Notes: generated from the sequence alone by a model not told the origin. Counted from the stretch's first letter, positions 43,676 to 52,295 are shown. The stretch is DNA of 64,000 nt from Desulfarculaceae bacterium (GCA_020444545.1 JAHLKT010000002.1:216870-280869); one strand, 5' to 3'. Program-made: numbers and translations.

Positions 43676-44626
43676 TCAGGCATCTTGGCGCAGGCTCTCC
43701 AAAAGCATCCGGAAGCTGTTCTCGTGCACCGCTTGCCAATACTTGGGCGAGCTGTTGGCGTTGTGCGGGGCCAAGAGCACGTTGTCCATGCCCCGCAGGG
43801 GAGAGCCCTGGGGCAGGGGCTCATCCTCGAAAACATCCATGGCTGCCCCGGCGATGCGCCCGGATTCCAGAGCCCGCACCAGGGCCGCCTCCTCCACCAC
43901 CGGCCCCCGCGAGGCGTTTATCAGCACCGCGGTGGGCTTCATGCGGCCAAAGGCCTCGTCGTTCATCAAGTGATGCGAAGTGGGGTTCAGGTCGGTGTGC
44001 AGGGTCACGAAGTCGGCCTCGGCGAGCAGCTGCTCTTTGCTGGTCATCTCCACCTGCTGCTCGGCCAGGAACCCGGCGTCGATCTGTTTGATGTCGTTGC
44101 CCAGGATGCGCATTCCCAGGGCCCGCGCCCGCCGGGCCACCGCCTTGCCGCAGTCGCCCACCCCGATGATGCCCAGGGTGCACTCGTTCAAGGTGCGGCC
44201 GTCGATCTTCTGCCAGCGCCCGGCCTTCATCTCCCGGTCCATGGCCACCAAATTGCGGGCAAACACCAGCATATAGCCCAGCACCGTGTCGCCCACCGGC
44301 TCGCTGAAGGCATTGGTGGTGCGGCGCACCGCGATGCCCCTGGCGGCCGCGTGCTCGGCCGCGATGGAGTCGATGCCCGTGCCCCACTTGACGATGGCCT
44401 TGAGGCGCGGGGCTGCGTCGATCACCTTGGGGGTGATGCGGTCGTCGCCGCAGATGATGCCGTGGATGTCGCCCACCAGGGGCAGAAGGTCCGCCTCTTC
44501 CAGGCGCTCCTCAACCGAGCAGCGCACCAGCTCGAGGCCCTCGGCGTTGAAGCGGGGCTCGAACTCGTCCAAAACCGGCTGCATGTAGGGGGCGGAAACC
44601 AGCACGCGATACTTGTATTGGCTCAT
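43676..44626 (-). CDS. D-isomer-specific 2-hydroxyacid dehydrogenase (SerA-like)
   Basis: 316 residues. The NAD motif is GIIGVGDCGKAVARRARALG (about 150-169). Catalytic Arg is in INASRGPVVEEAAL, Glu in MDVFEDEPLP, and His in APHNANSS. The substrate loop KWGTGIDSI resembles the 3-phosphoglycerate dehydrogenase type. There is no ACT or other regulatory tail, unlike biosynthetic SerA. It sits four bases after the KdsB-like gene, so a sugar-acid substrate is plausible. It resembles the dehydrogenase at 33333 only at family level. Confidence 0.88.
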   Translation of the reverse strand: MSQYKYRVLVSAPYMQPVLDEFEPRFNAEGLELVRCSVEERLEEADLLPLVGDIHGIICGDDRITPKVIDAAPRLKAIVKWGTGIDSIAAEHAAARGIAVRRTTNAFSEPVGDTVLGYMLVFARNLVAMDREMKAGRWQKIDGRTLNECTLGIIGVGDCGKAVARRARALGMRILGNDIKQIDAGFLAEQQVEMTSKEQLLAEADFVTLHTDLNPTSHHLMNDEAFGRMKPTAVLINASRGPVVEEAALVRALESGRIAGAAMDVFEDEPLPQGSPLRGMDNVLLAPHNANSSPKYWQAVHENSFRMLLESLRQDA

Positions 44627-44630
44627 GGCG

Positions 44631-45386
44631 TCAATCCAGGTAGCTCCTGGCCAGGGAATCGGAGGCCATCATCGCCTCCACCCGGGCCAGGTCTTGGGGG
44701 GTGTCCACCGCTTGGGTGTCGAACTGGGTCTCGATGAGGCGCACTTTGCGGCCGTGCTCCAAAAAGCGCAGCATGTCCACCGACTCGGCCACCTCCAGGG
44801 GGGTGGGCTCCAGATCGCGGTAGTCGAACAGGGCCGTCCGGGTGAAGGGGATGATGCACACCTGCTTGTACACTCGGAGCCCGGCGAAGCCCAGCTGATA
44901 GGGCGAGGGGATGGGGTTGCGCGAGAAGTACAGGGCGTCGCCCTTCAGGTCCATCACCATCTTGATGGTGTTGGGGTCGTTGTAGTCCGACTCCGCGCTC
45001 AGGCGCTTGGCCAGGTTCACGCAGGCGATGGACGGGTCGGCCAGCATGGGCTCCACCGCCTGGTCGATCATCTCCGGCATGGTCATGGGCTCGTCGCCCT
45101 GCACCAGCACCACGATCTCCGCGTCGAGCTTTTCGGCCGCCTCGGCCACCCGGTCGCTGGCCCGCTGGTGCTGGTCCGAGGTCATAATGGCCCGCGCCCC
45201 GAAGGCCTGGGCCGCGTCGAATATCTCCTGGTCGCAGGTGGCGATCACCGTCTCGCTGAGCACCTTGCTCATGGCGGTGCGGTGAAAGACGTGCTCCAGC
45301 ATGGGGCGGCCCAGGATGGGTGCCAGGGGCTTGCCGGGGAACCGGGAAGAGCCCATTCGGGCGGGGATCACGGCTGCTACTTTCAT
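44631..45386 (-). CDS. KdsB-like CMP-keto-deoxy-sugar cytidylyltransferase
   Basis: 251 residues, the KdsB length. The start VAAVIPARMGSSRFPGKPLAPILGRPMLEHV is the KdsB CTP-binding signature (PARxxSxRxPGKPL). QGDEPMTMPEMID and the RNPIPSP segment also fit. KdsB activates Kdo for lipopolysaccharide core. Within this locus it may be a paralogue for another ulosonic acid, because the canonical KdsB motif SERLAEA appears here as SDRVAEA. It lies between a cyclase-type hydrolase and a D-2-hydroxyacid dehydrogenase in one operon. Confidence 0.85.
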   Translation of the reverse strand: MKVAAVIPARMGSSRFPGKPLAPILGRPMLEHVFHRTAMSKVLSETVIATCDQEIFDAAQAFGARAIMTSDQHQRASDRVAEAAEKLDAEIVVLVQGDEPMTMPEMIDQAVEPMLADPSIACVNLAKRLSAESDYNDPNTIKMVMDLKGDALYFSRNPIPSPYQLGFAGLRVYKQVCIIPFTRTALFDYRDLEPTPLEVAESVDMLRFLEHGRKVRLIETQFDTQAVDTPQDLARVEAMMASDSLARSYLD

Positions 45387-45392
45387 GGCGGG

Positions 45393-46019
45393 CTATTCCT
45401 CCCAGAGTACGGCGCGGGCCGGGGCTCCCTCGCATCCGGCCAGCTTCAGAGGCAAACAGGCCAAAAAATACACCCCCGGCGATACCGGGGCCAGGTTGAG
45501 GCCCTCTAAAATCACCACCCCCGCCTCCAGCAAGATGCGGTGGGTGTCGTCGGTGGGGTCGTCGAAGAGCTGCACGGAGAGATAATCCGCGCCCACCAGG
45601 CGCACCCCCTGGGCCACCAGATGGGCCGCCGCCTCAACGGTGAGGGCCGCGAAATCCTCGCGAAAGGCTTGGCTTTCTTGAGACCAGAGGGCCGAGTTGC
45701 GGCTCTTGATGAGCACCCGCTCCGTGCCGGGGGGCAAAGCCAGGCGCTGGGGAGTTATGCGCCGCTCCGGTCCCACGTCGATCACCAGGGCAGGGCCCAC
45801 CAGATCTGGCAGGGCGAGCTGGTCGGCCATGGCTCCCTGGGGCAGAAAATGCCCCGGCGCGTCCACATGGGTGCCCGCGTGCGCCCCGCAGCAGAGCTTG
45901 CTCACCGTGGCCGGGTCGCCGGCGGCCAGATCTTGGACCCGGCTGATCTCCAAGGACGGGTCGCCGGGCCATACGGGCATACCGGGCTGCATGGTGAGGC
46001 TGATGTCTATGATTTTCAT
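45393..46019 (-). CDS. Cyclase-family metal-dependent hydrolase (kynurenine-formamidase-like fold)
   Basis: 208 residues from the ATG at 46019, which has GAGGTG 8 bases upstream. DISLTMQPGMPVWPGDP and the metal motif GAHAGTHVDAPGHF (HxGTHxDxPxHF) are hallmarks of the cyclase/KynB family. The C-terminus VYFLACLPLKLAGCEGAPARAVL closes the fold. Members hydrolyse formamides or lactone-like rings. Here, beside KdsB- and dehydrogenase-type genes, it might open a sugar lactone or remove an N-formyl group; both are inference. It is the first gene of the long minus-strand run. Confidence 0.82.
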   Translation of the reverse strand: MKIIDISLTMQPGMPVWPGDPSLEISRVQDLAAGDPATVSKLCCGAHAGTHVDAPGHFLPQGAMADQLALPDLVGPALVIDVGPERRITPQRLALPPGTERVLIKSRNSALWSQESQAFREDFAALTVEAAAHLVAQGVRLVGADYLSVQLFDDPTDDTHRILLEAGVVILEGLNLAPVSPGVYFLACLPLKLAGCEGAPARAVLWEE

Positions 46020-46085
46020 GGCTTTCACCTCGGCGGCCGCCCGCCGCCGCAAGGCCTGATCATTTGGCGGGATAATGATGACACC

Positions 46086-46098
46086 CCAATTTAATTGG
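46086..46098. promoter_or_regulatory. 13-base palindrome, possible operator
   Basis: CCAATTTAATTGG is a perfect palindrome around a central T, inside the AT-rich stretch 67-79 bases before the cyclase start. It is a plausible dimeric-repressor site for the divergent glycan operons, but no cognate regulator is encoded in the window. Confidence 0.35.
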
Positions 46099-46274
46099 CA
46101 TTATGGGGGGTTGCCAGTCAAGGAAATAAATGGGCGCGCTCTGGGGGCGTAGGAAAGGCTGTAGGTGAGCCCTTGACCTTAACCATGCGTTATGAGAAAA
46201 GAAGTCCCACCCCGGTGCCCCGGGGTAGGCCGGAGCGGCGGCCAAGCGGGCATTATGCCTCAACGCCGCGCTTT

Positions 46275-46283
46275 TGATATGAT
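46275..46283 (+). promoter_or_regulatory. Extended -10 element for the plus-strand glycan operon
   Basis: TG-A-TATGAT, an extended -10 with a 5/6 match to TATAAT, ends 36 bases before the ATG at 46320. No convincing -35 is seen. Confidence 0.5.
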
Positions 46284-46319
46284 TGCTTGCCAACAGAGCT
46301 TCCCTCACTGGAATGGTGC

Positions 46320-47594
46320 ATGGCCGCCAAACCCAAAATAGTTTTCCTGATCCGTGCCTACAACGACATCGACCACATCACCCCTTTGGTGTACAAGCTG
46401 GCGGCCGACGGCTCGGCCCAATGCCGGGTGTTCTGTTCCAACCCCACCTTTGATCTGGACGGCGACTTTCGCATAGAATTTTTACGGCGCCAAATGAAGG
46501 TGCCGGTGAGCTACCTCTACCAGGCCCACCGGCCCACGCCGCTGCATCTGGCCATGGACCAGATCATCTGCGGGACCAAGGCGGGGCGGGGCAGCTTGTG
46601 GCGTAGCCAGGCGGCGGTGGCCTGGTTACAGGAGCGGGCCCGCCACAGGCTCTACTCCCAGGCCTGGTGCCGGGGTTTCCTGCAAAAAGAGCGGCCCGAC
46701 GTATTGGTGGTGGACTGGCAGCGTCCCAAGTTTTTCAACACCTTGTATTTGCTGCGCGCCGCCCGCGAGCTGGGCATACCCATGGTCTCGGTGCCCCACG
46801 GCATGAACCTGGCCACCACCACTCTGTGCACCACCAAGGACCTGGAGAACGGCCACGACCAGGACTATGGCCATGACTGGCGCTTTTTCGACTACAACCT
46901 GGTGCAGTTCGAGTTCTTCCGCCAGCGGGTGATCAACGGCGGCCTGCCACCGGAAAAGGTGGTGGTCTTGGGCAGCGCCCGCTTCTGCCCCCAGTGGCGC
47001 GAGGTGTACAAGCGCATCCTGCCCCCGGACCGCGACCTGGCCGGGCGGGGCGCGGACAAACTGCGCGTTGTGTACATGGACCACCACCACCGGATGCGGA
47101 TGCAGACCGAGCAGGTTAACCAGATGATCGCCATGATGCTGGCCCGGCCGGAGATCGAGCTTCTGGTCAAGCCTTCCACCCGCGCGGTGGGCCAGGCCCT
47201 CAGCGATCCCGCCTGGGCCGCCTCCTCGGAGTACGTGCGCAATCTGGACTGCCTGGCCACGGATCACCAGAGCCTCAACCTGATCCTGTGGTCCCAGGTG
47301 ACCATCAACGCGGCCTCGAGCATCTGCCTGGAGGCGCTGTGGGAGGGGCAGGCCTTCGTCTATCCCAAGTATTTGCATGAGAACGACATGCTTTTCGAGG
47401 ATTTCGGGGCCTGCTGGCAGGTGAACGACCACCAGGAGCTGGCCGACGCCATGGCCCGGCTGGCCGCGGAGCCGGATTACCGGCCTTACACCCGCGAGGC
47501 GGCGCGGGCTTTCCTGGCCGAGGCGGCCCAAGGCGGCGACCCGGAGCGCGACGTGCTCCAGGCCTACGCCGATTTCATGCTCTCCCTGGCCTGA
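46320..47594 (+). CDS. Uncharacterised GT-B-like surface-polysaccharide protein
   Basis: 424 residues from the ATG at 46320; a TTG eleven codons earlier lacks a site. The start IVFLIRAYNDIDHITPLVYKL suggests a nucleotide-fold N-terminal half. Later blocks are VLVVDWQRP, SVPHGMNLATTT, KVVVLGSARFCPQW and INAASSICLEALWEGQAFVYPKY. The last is like the donor site of capsular and CDP-glycerol-type GT-B enzymes. I do not recognise a named family. It is soluble. It is first in a plus-strand run of GT-like, GT-like and sulfotransferase genes, so a role in glycan assembly is likely. Confidence 0.65.
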   Translation: MAAKPKIVFLIRAYNDIDHITPLVYKLAADGSAQCRVFCSNPTFDLDGDFRIEFLRRQMKVPVSYLYQAHRPTPLHLAMDQIICGTKAGRGSLWRSQAAVAWLQERARHRLYSQAWCRGFLQKERPDVLVVDWQRPKFFNTLYLLRAARELGIPMVSVPHGMNLATTTLCTTKDLENGHDQDYGHDWRFFDYNLVQFEFFRQRVINGGLPPEKVVVLGSARFCPQWREVYKRILPPDRDLAGRGADKLRVVYMDHHHRMRMQTEQVNQMIAMMLARPEIELLVKPSTRAVGQALSDPAWAASSEYVRNLDCLATDHQSLNLILWSQVTINAASSICLEALWEGQAFVYPKYLHENDMLFEDFGACWQVNDHQELADAMARLAAEPDYRPYTREAARAFLAEAAQGGDPERDVLQAYADFMLSLA

Positions 47595-47653
47595 GGCGGG
47601 GACGGAAGGAAAAGGCCATCAGCAAAGAGACGCCAAACCTGGCCCCGCCCAGC

Positions 47654-49135
47654 GTGGCCCTGATCGTGAACAACCCGGTGCGCGATCTGTGGACCATGGT
47701 GCTCTTGGCCTACGGCCTGTGCCAGGAAGGGGCGCGCTGCCACCTCTTGCCTCTGGCCACCCGTTCACGGGAGCTGTGGGCCCTGGCCCCGGACGCGGTG
47801 CTGCTTCCCACCTTCCAGGACCTGTTCATCCCCTGGATCGAGCCCCTGCACCGGGCGGGCACGGCCATCGTATTGCACGACGGCGAGGGCAGCCCGGCCA
47901 CGGGCATCGACAAGTACGCCGCTTCCTGCATCGCCGACCCGGTGCTGCGCTCCCGGGTGGATCTGGTCACCGTGTGGGGCAGCGAGATGGCCGCGCACGT
48001 GGAACGCGAGCAGGTCTACCCCAACGCCCGGCTGGAAGAGACCGGCGCGCCGCGCTACGACTTCTACGCCCCCCAGTGGCAGCAGGCCATCGAGCTGGGC
48101 ACCCAGTCCCTGGACCGCTTCCCCAAGCCCCTGGTGATGATCAACACCCACTATCCCCGGGGCAACCCGGGGCCGGGCTTTCAGAGCTTCCAGCGCATCC
48201 ACGAGATGCTCATGGAGCGGGGCTACAGCGCCCAAGGCGCGGACGCCTACATTGCCGAGTCCAAAGAGGCGGTGCTAAAGATCGCCGAGCTGGCCAACCA
48301 GTTGGCCCGCCGCTTCCCCCAGGCCACCTTCATCTTTCGGCCCCATCCCTACGAGGAGCTGGCCGCCTATGATGAGCTGCTGGAGGAGCTGCCCAACCTG
48401 CACCTGGTGCGCGAGGGGGCGATCTACGGCTGGATGGTGCGGGCCAGCGCGGTGATCCACACCGGCTGCCTCACCGGGGTGGAGGCCGCCTTCCGGGGCT
48501 TGCCCAGCCTAATGCCCCGCTGGTTCGCGGGCGGCCTGGGCAACGACGAGTCCAAGGACATGGCCGAGGGCTTCGACTCTCCCGAGGAGCTGGCCTCGGC
48601 CCTGGGCCGCGTGTTGGAGGGCGGCTACCAGCGCCCCCCCGAGGTGGAGCGGGTGCTGGCCGACTACATCCCGCGCCGCTTCCACTCCACCGACGGCCGG
48701 GCCTGGGAGCGCAACACCCGGGCCATTATGGAGCTGATCGCCTCGCGTCCCGCGCGGCCGGACCAGCAGTGGTGCCGCGATTTCCTTTACGGCCTGGAGG
48801 GGGCCAACCAGGCCAGAGGCCTGAGCCGCCTGGTGGCCCGGGCCAAGCGCAAATGGCAAATGCCGCCCCAGTGGAGCTATCGCCAACGCGAGATCGTCTT
48901 GGACCCCATGCCCGCGCGCAAGGTCTACGGCCTGGAGGAGGCCCGCGAGGCGGCGGCGGCCATCCACGCCAGCCATTCGGCCCAGCACCCCGAGGCCCGG
49001 CCCCTGAGCCTGCGGCCCTGCTCCTATGTGCAGGGGGATTACGTTTGCCCCTACTGGGGATGGGGGCTGAGCGTGGAGGCGCTTCCGGCAGCGGAGCGGG
49101 AAGGCGCGGAGCTTAGCGGGCAGGGGGGATGCTGA
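47654..49135 (+). CDS. Surface-carbohydrate biosynthesis GT-B-like protein
   Basis: 493 residues from a GTG. The N-terminal half has VALIVNNPVRDLWTMVLLAYGL, IVLHDGEGSPATGIDKY and VWGSEMAAHVE. The C-terminal half has TFIFRPHPYEEL and VIHTGCLTGVEAAFRGLPSLMP, as in proteins annotated surface carbohydrate biosynthesis. The GTG has no ribosome-binding site. Twelve codons upstream in frame an ATC at 47618, 3-4 bases after GGAAGGAAAAGG, begins a natural-looking leader (SKETPNLAPPS). Either translation starts at a rare ATC or an ATG has mutated. A tail of about 110 residues follows the GT-like part and is unrecognised. Confidence 0.65.
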   Translation: MALIVNNPVRDLWTMVLLAYGLCQEGARCHLLPLATRSRELWALAPDAVLLPTFQDLFIPWIEPLHRAGTAIVLHDGEGSPATGIDKYAASCIADPVLRSRVDLVTVWGSEMAAHVEREQVYPNARLEETGAPRYDFYAPQWQQAIELGTQSLDRFPKPLVMINTHYPRGNPGPGFQSFQRIHEMLMERGYSAQGADAYIAESKEAVLKIAELANQLARRFPQATFIFRPHPYEELAAYDELLEELPNLHLVREGAIYGWMVRASAVIHTGCLTGVEAAFRGLPSLMPRWFAGGLGNDESKDMAEGFDSPEELASALGRVLEGGYQRPPEVERVLADYIPRRFHSTDGRAWERNTRAIMELIASRPARPDQQWCRDFLYGLEGANQARGLSRLVARAKRKWQMPPQWSYRQREIVLDPMPARKVYGLEEAREAAAAIHASHSAQHPEARPLSLRPCSYVQGDYVCPYWGWGLSVEALPAAEREGAELSGQGGC

Positions 49136-49280
49136 GGCACCGGGGGGCGCTACACAATTGTGACAAAGGCCGGGGAATTGGTTACACTGGGGCACCGGAG
49201 GCGCCCGGGGGTCATGGGTGCAGCCTGTTTCCGGAGCCAGGCGCCTTGCGTGCCGAAAATGGGGGAGTAGGAGTCGAGGC

Positions 49281-50375
49281 ATGAAACAGCTTTGGGGCCG
49301 CCTTCAGTGGCAGAGCCGCACCCGAGGCATGTCTCCCCAGGAGATCAAGCAATTCAAGCGGGCCCGGATCATCGCCGACGCCATGGAGGGCAAGACCGCC
49401 TGCCCCGAGGAGTTGCCCGCCCGGATGCTGGCCACCTACCGCCCGGTGCGCGAGCCGCTGTATCTCATCTCCCAGGTGCAGCGCTCCGGCGGGTCACTGC
49501 TCGCCCAGCTCTTCGACGGCCACCCGGAGTGCCACAGCCATCCTTACGAGATAAAGATCGGCAAGCCGGACAAGACGGTGTGGCCCGAGTTCTCGCCCGG
49601 CGAGGCCCCGGAAGAGGCCTTTGCCAAGCTGTTTGAGCACGATTGCATTTCATTCCACCGCAACGGCTACCGCAAGCCGGGGAGAGGCTCCAAGGCCAAG
49701 GGTCAGGACGAGACCTTTCCCTTTTTCTTTCTGGTCCGGGCGCAGCGCGACATCTTTCTGCACTACCTGGCCGGGGTGCCCCAGCCAAGGCCCCGCGACT
49801 ATCTGGACGCCTACTGGACCTCCTATTTCAACGCCTGGGTGAACAACCAGAACCTGAGCGGCGAGAAGAAGTGCGTGCTGGGCTTCACCCCCATGCTGGC
49901 CGCGCGGCCCGAGAGCGTGGAGGGCTACTTCGCGGCCTACCCGGAGGGCAAGCTGGTTTCCCTGATCCGCGATCCCCTGCGCTGGCTGGCTTCGGCCCGG
50001 CGGCACCAGGAGAAATACCGCCAGACCGAGCAGGCCATGGAATATTGGACCGTCTCCACCCAAGCGGCCATCGCCAACGCCGGGAAATGGCCGGACCGGG
50101 TGCGCCTCTACGCCTTTGAGCGGCTCATCACCGACACCCCGGCGGTGATGCGCGACATGTGCGCCTTCCTGGGGCTCCGTTACCGCGATTCCCTGTTGGA
50201 CCCCACCTTCAACCGGTCCCTGATAGCGCCCAACAGCTCCTTCCGGGTGGACGGCAAGGGCATAATAAAGGATGTGGTGGCGCGGCCTCTTGACCTGGAG
50301 CCCGAGGCAATGGCCTATGTGGAGGAGCACTGCCGCGAGCTGCACACCCGGGCCCTGGCCCTGGCCGGCGCCTGA
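49281..50375 (+). CDS. PAPS-dependent sulfotransferase
   Basis: 364 residues from the ATG at 49281 (GTAGGAGTCGAGG upstream). The 5'-phosphosulfate-binding loop is QRSGGSLL (67-74), and the 3'-phosphate motif is LIRDPLRWLASAR with Arg230 and Ser238. These are the two PAPS contacts of the sulfotransferase fold. There is no signal or membrane segment, so it acts in the cytoplasm on a nucleotide- or lipid-linked acceptor. It lies between GT-B-like genes and the NeuB cassette, so the likely acceptor is the glycan of this locus. No PAPS synthesis genes are in the window. Confidence 0.82.
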   Translation: MKQLWGRLQWQSRTRGMSPQEIKQFKRARIIADAMEGKTACPEELPARMLATYRPVREPLYLISQVQRSGGSLLAQLFDGHPECHSHPYEIKIGKPDKTVWPEFSPGEAPEEAFAKLFEHDCISFHRNGYRKPGRGSKAKGQDETFPFFFLVRAQRDIFLHYLAGVPQPRPRDYLDAYWTSYFNAWVNNQNLSGEKKCVLGFTPMLAARPESVEGYFAAYPEGKLVSLIRDPLRWLASARRHQEKYRQTEQAMEYWTVSTQAAIANAGKWPDRVRLYAFERLITDTPAVMRDMCAFLGLRYRDSLLDPTFNRSLIAPNSSFRVDGKGIIKDVVARPLDLEPEAMAYVEEHCRELHTRALALAGA

Positions 50376-50421
50376 ACCCCGCTGGGGGCCTGAAAATAAA
50401 CGATAGGAAAGCGAAGGATGC

Positions 50422-51480
50422 ATGGCGCGTTCCCTGCTCATTAACGACCGCTTGATTGACGACGAGCATGATTGCTTTGTGATCGCCGAGATCGGCCACA
50501 ACCACCAGGGCGACATGGAGCAGGCTTATAAGCTCATCGCGGCGGCGGCCGAGTGCGGGGCCGACGCGGTGAAGATACAGAAGCGCCACAACAAGAGCCT
50601 GTTCACCCCGCAGATCTACGACGCACCCTATGAGAACGAGAACAGCTTCGGCAGCACTTATGGTCAGCACCGCGACTATCTGGAACTGGAGCCGGAGCAG
50701 ATCGCCGAGCTGATGGCCTATGCCCGCGAAAAGGGCCTGATCATGTTCTCCACGGTGTTCGATTTCATCAGCGCCGACCAGATGGCCGCCCTGGACGCGC
50801 CGGCCTACAAGATGGCCTCGGGCGATTTGTTCAACACCCCGCTGCTTAAGCACGTGGCCGCCCTGGGCAAGCCCATGATCATGAGCACCGGCGGGGCCAC
50901 CATGGACGACGTGCGCCGGGCGGTGGACACGGTGGGGGCCATCAACCCGGATTTCGCCTTGCTGCAATGCACGGCGGGATACCCGCCCGCCTTCAATGAA
51001 CTGAACCTCCGGGTGCTCACCACTTTCCGCGACGAGTTCCCGGACACGGTGGTGGGGCTTTCCTCCCACGTGAGCGGTATCGCCATGGACCTGGCCGCCT
51101 ACATGCTGGGGGCGCGCATCGTGGAGAAGCACTTCACTCTGAACCGGGCGGCCAAGGGCACGGATCACGCCTTTTCCCTGGAGCGGCCCGGCCTGCGCAA
51201 GCTGGTGCGCGACTTTCGGCGGGCTCGGGTGGCCATGGGCGACGGGGTCAAGCGCTCCTATGAGAGCGAGGCCAAGCCGCTGTACAAGATGGCCAAGAAG
51301 CTGGTGGCCGCATCGGATCTGGCGGAGGGCACGGTGCTGGCCCAGGAGCATGTGGCCATCAAGAGCCCCAACGACGGCCTGCCGCCCTACGAGCTGGATA
51401 ATGTCCTGGGCCGGCGGCTGAAGCGGGCCCTCAAGGCCGACGAGAACCTGGCCTGGGAAGACCTGGAGGAGAAGGGGTGA
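50422..51480 (+). CDS. NeuB-family ulosonic acid synthase with SAF domain
   Basis: 352 residues. The barrel has VIAEIGHNHQGDMEQAYKLI (the canonical EIGxNHxG), DAVKIQKRHNKSLFT, YKMASGDLFNTPLL, QCTAGYPPAF, GLSSHVSGIAMDLAAY and the metal-ligand region ARIVEKHFTL. The SAF lid (about 300-350) starts DLAEGTVLAQEHV. It condenses PEP with an aldose. It differs from the NeuB at 30983 in motif details, so the two are not recent duplicates. Its stop overlaps the SDR start (GTGA). It heads the five-gene cassette SDR, ALDH, CMP-transferase, transketolase. GCGAAGGAT precedes the ATG. Confidence 0.9.
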   Translation: MARSLLINDRLIDDEHDCFVIAEIGHNHQGDMEQAYKLIAAAAECGADAVKIQKRHNKSLFTPQIYDAPYENENSFGSTYGQHRDYLELEPEQIAELMAYAREKGLIMFSTVFDFISADQMAALDAPAYKMASGDLFNTPLLKHVAALGKPMIMSTGGATMDDVRRAVDTVGAINPDFALLQCTAGYPPAFNELNLRVLTTFRDEFPDTVVGLSSHVSGIAMDLAAYMLGARIVEKHFTLNRAAKGTDHAFSLERPGLRKLVRDFRRARVAMGDGVKRSYESEAKPLYKMAKKLVAASDLAEGTVLAQEHVAIKSPNDGLPPYELDNVLGRRLKRALKADENLAWEDLEEKG

Positions 51481-52295
51481 GCGGCTCCCTGACCGATCTG
51501 GCTGGGCGCGTGGTGGTGGTCACCGGCGGCCTGGGGCAGCTGGGGCGGCAGTACGCCCAGACCCTGGCCGCGGCCGGGGCCCGGGTGGGAGTGCTGGATT
51601 TGCACGCGGACCAGGCCGCCCTGGAAGAGACCTTTGGCGAGCTGGCCGGACAGGGGAGCCTGTTGCCCTTGGCGGCGGACGTGACCTCGCGCGAGTCGTT
51701 GGTGGAGGCCTTGGCCCGGGTGGAAGAGGCCTGGGAAACGCCGTTCGGGCTGATCAACAACGCGGCCCTGGACTCGCCGCCCAACGCGCCCAGCGAGGAA
51801 AACGGGCCTTTTGAGACCTATCCCGAGGCGTCCTTTGACCAGGTGATGGCGGTCAACGTGAAGGGGGTGTTCTTGGCCTGCCAGGTGCTGGGCGGGGCCA
51901 TGGCCCAGGCGGGGCGCGGCTCCATCATCAACATATGCTCCACCTACGGCGTGGTCTCGCCGGATCAGCGGCTCTACGAGTACCGCCGCCAGCGGGGCGA
52001 GCAGTTTTTCAAGCCCGTGGCCTACAGCGTTTCCAAGAGCGCCTTGCTCAACCTGACCCGCTACCTGGCCACCTACTGGGGGCCCAAGGGGGTGCGGGTG
52101 AACACCATGACCCTGGGCGGGGTGTTCAACAACCAGGACCCCGAGTTCTTGGCGGGCTACGAGGCGCGGGCCCCGCTGGGGCGCATGGCCCAGGAGAGCG
52201 ACTATAACGGGGCGGTGGTCTACCTCATGTCCGACGCCTCGTCATATGTGACCGGGGCCAACCTGGTGATCGACGGCGGCTGGACCGCCTGGTGA
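51477..52295 (+). CDS. Short-chain dehydrogenase/reductase, PtmA-like
   Basis: 272 residues from a GTG overlapping the NeuB stop. The NAD(P) motif is TGGLGQLGR (16-24) and the catalytic residues are Ser155, Tyr183 and Lys187. The INNAALD segment replaces NNAG. NICSTYGVVSPDQRLYEYRR and KPVAYSVSKSALLNLTRYL are close to what I recall of Campylobacter PtmA (flagellin modification). The end VIDGGWTAW is shared with the SDR at 35012. PtmA-type proteins act upstream of legionaminic or related nonulosonic acids, though their precise reaction is not firmly known. Confidence 0.87.
   Translation: MSGSLTDLAGRVVVVTGGLGQLGRQYAQTLAAAGARVGVLDLHADQAALEETFGELAGQGSLLPLAADVTSRESLVEALARVEEAWETPFGLINNAALDSPPNAPSEENGPFETYPEASFDQVMAVNVKGVFLACQVLGGAMAQAGRGSIINICSTYGVVSPDQRLYEYRRQRGEQFFKPVAYSVSKSALLNLTRYLATYWGPKGVRVNTMTLGGVFNNQDPEFLAGYEARAPLGRMAQESDYNGAVVYLMSDASSYVTGANLVIDGGWTAW

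Larger units (their letters stand above)
46020..46319. other. 300-base divergent intergenic region
   Basis: Separates the minus-strand run (cyclase gene) from the plus-strand run starting at 46320. It contains a 13-base palindrome, an extended -10 element and an AT-rich stretch at 46060-46100. Two short open frames here have no ribosome-binding site or recognisable product. I see no RNA gene in it. Confidence 0.6.

Noticed and set aside
43573-43836. 87-residue protein covering the GT2 relic
   Set aside because: Its first 55 residues are the wrong frame of the dehydrogenase gene. Only the last 31 residues resemble GT2, so it is listed as a relic, not as a gene.
46060-46308. Two small open frames in the divergent gap (minus 46060-46308, plus 46095-46277)
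   Set aside because: Neither has a ribosome-binding site or family resemblance, and they cover likely promoter and operator sequences.
49136-49280. Promoter TTGTGA/TACACT ahead of the sulfotransferase gene
   Set aside because: The spacing is 19 bases and both hexamers are weak, so it is not strong enough to list as a promoter.
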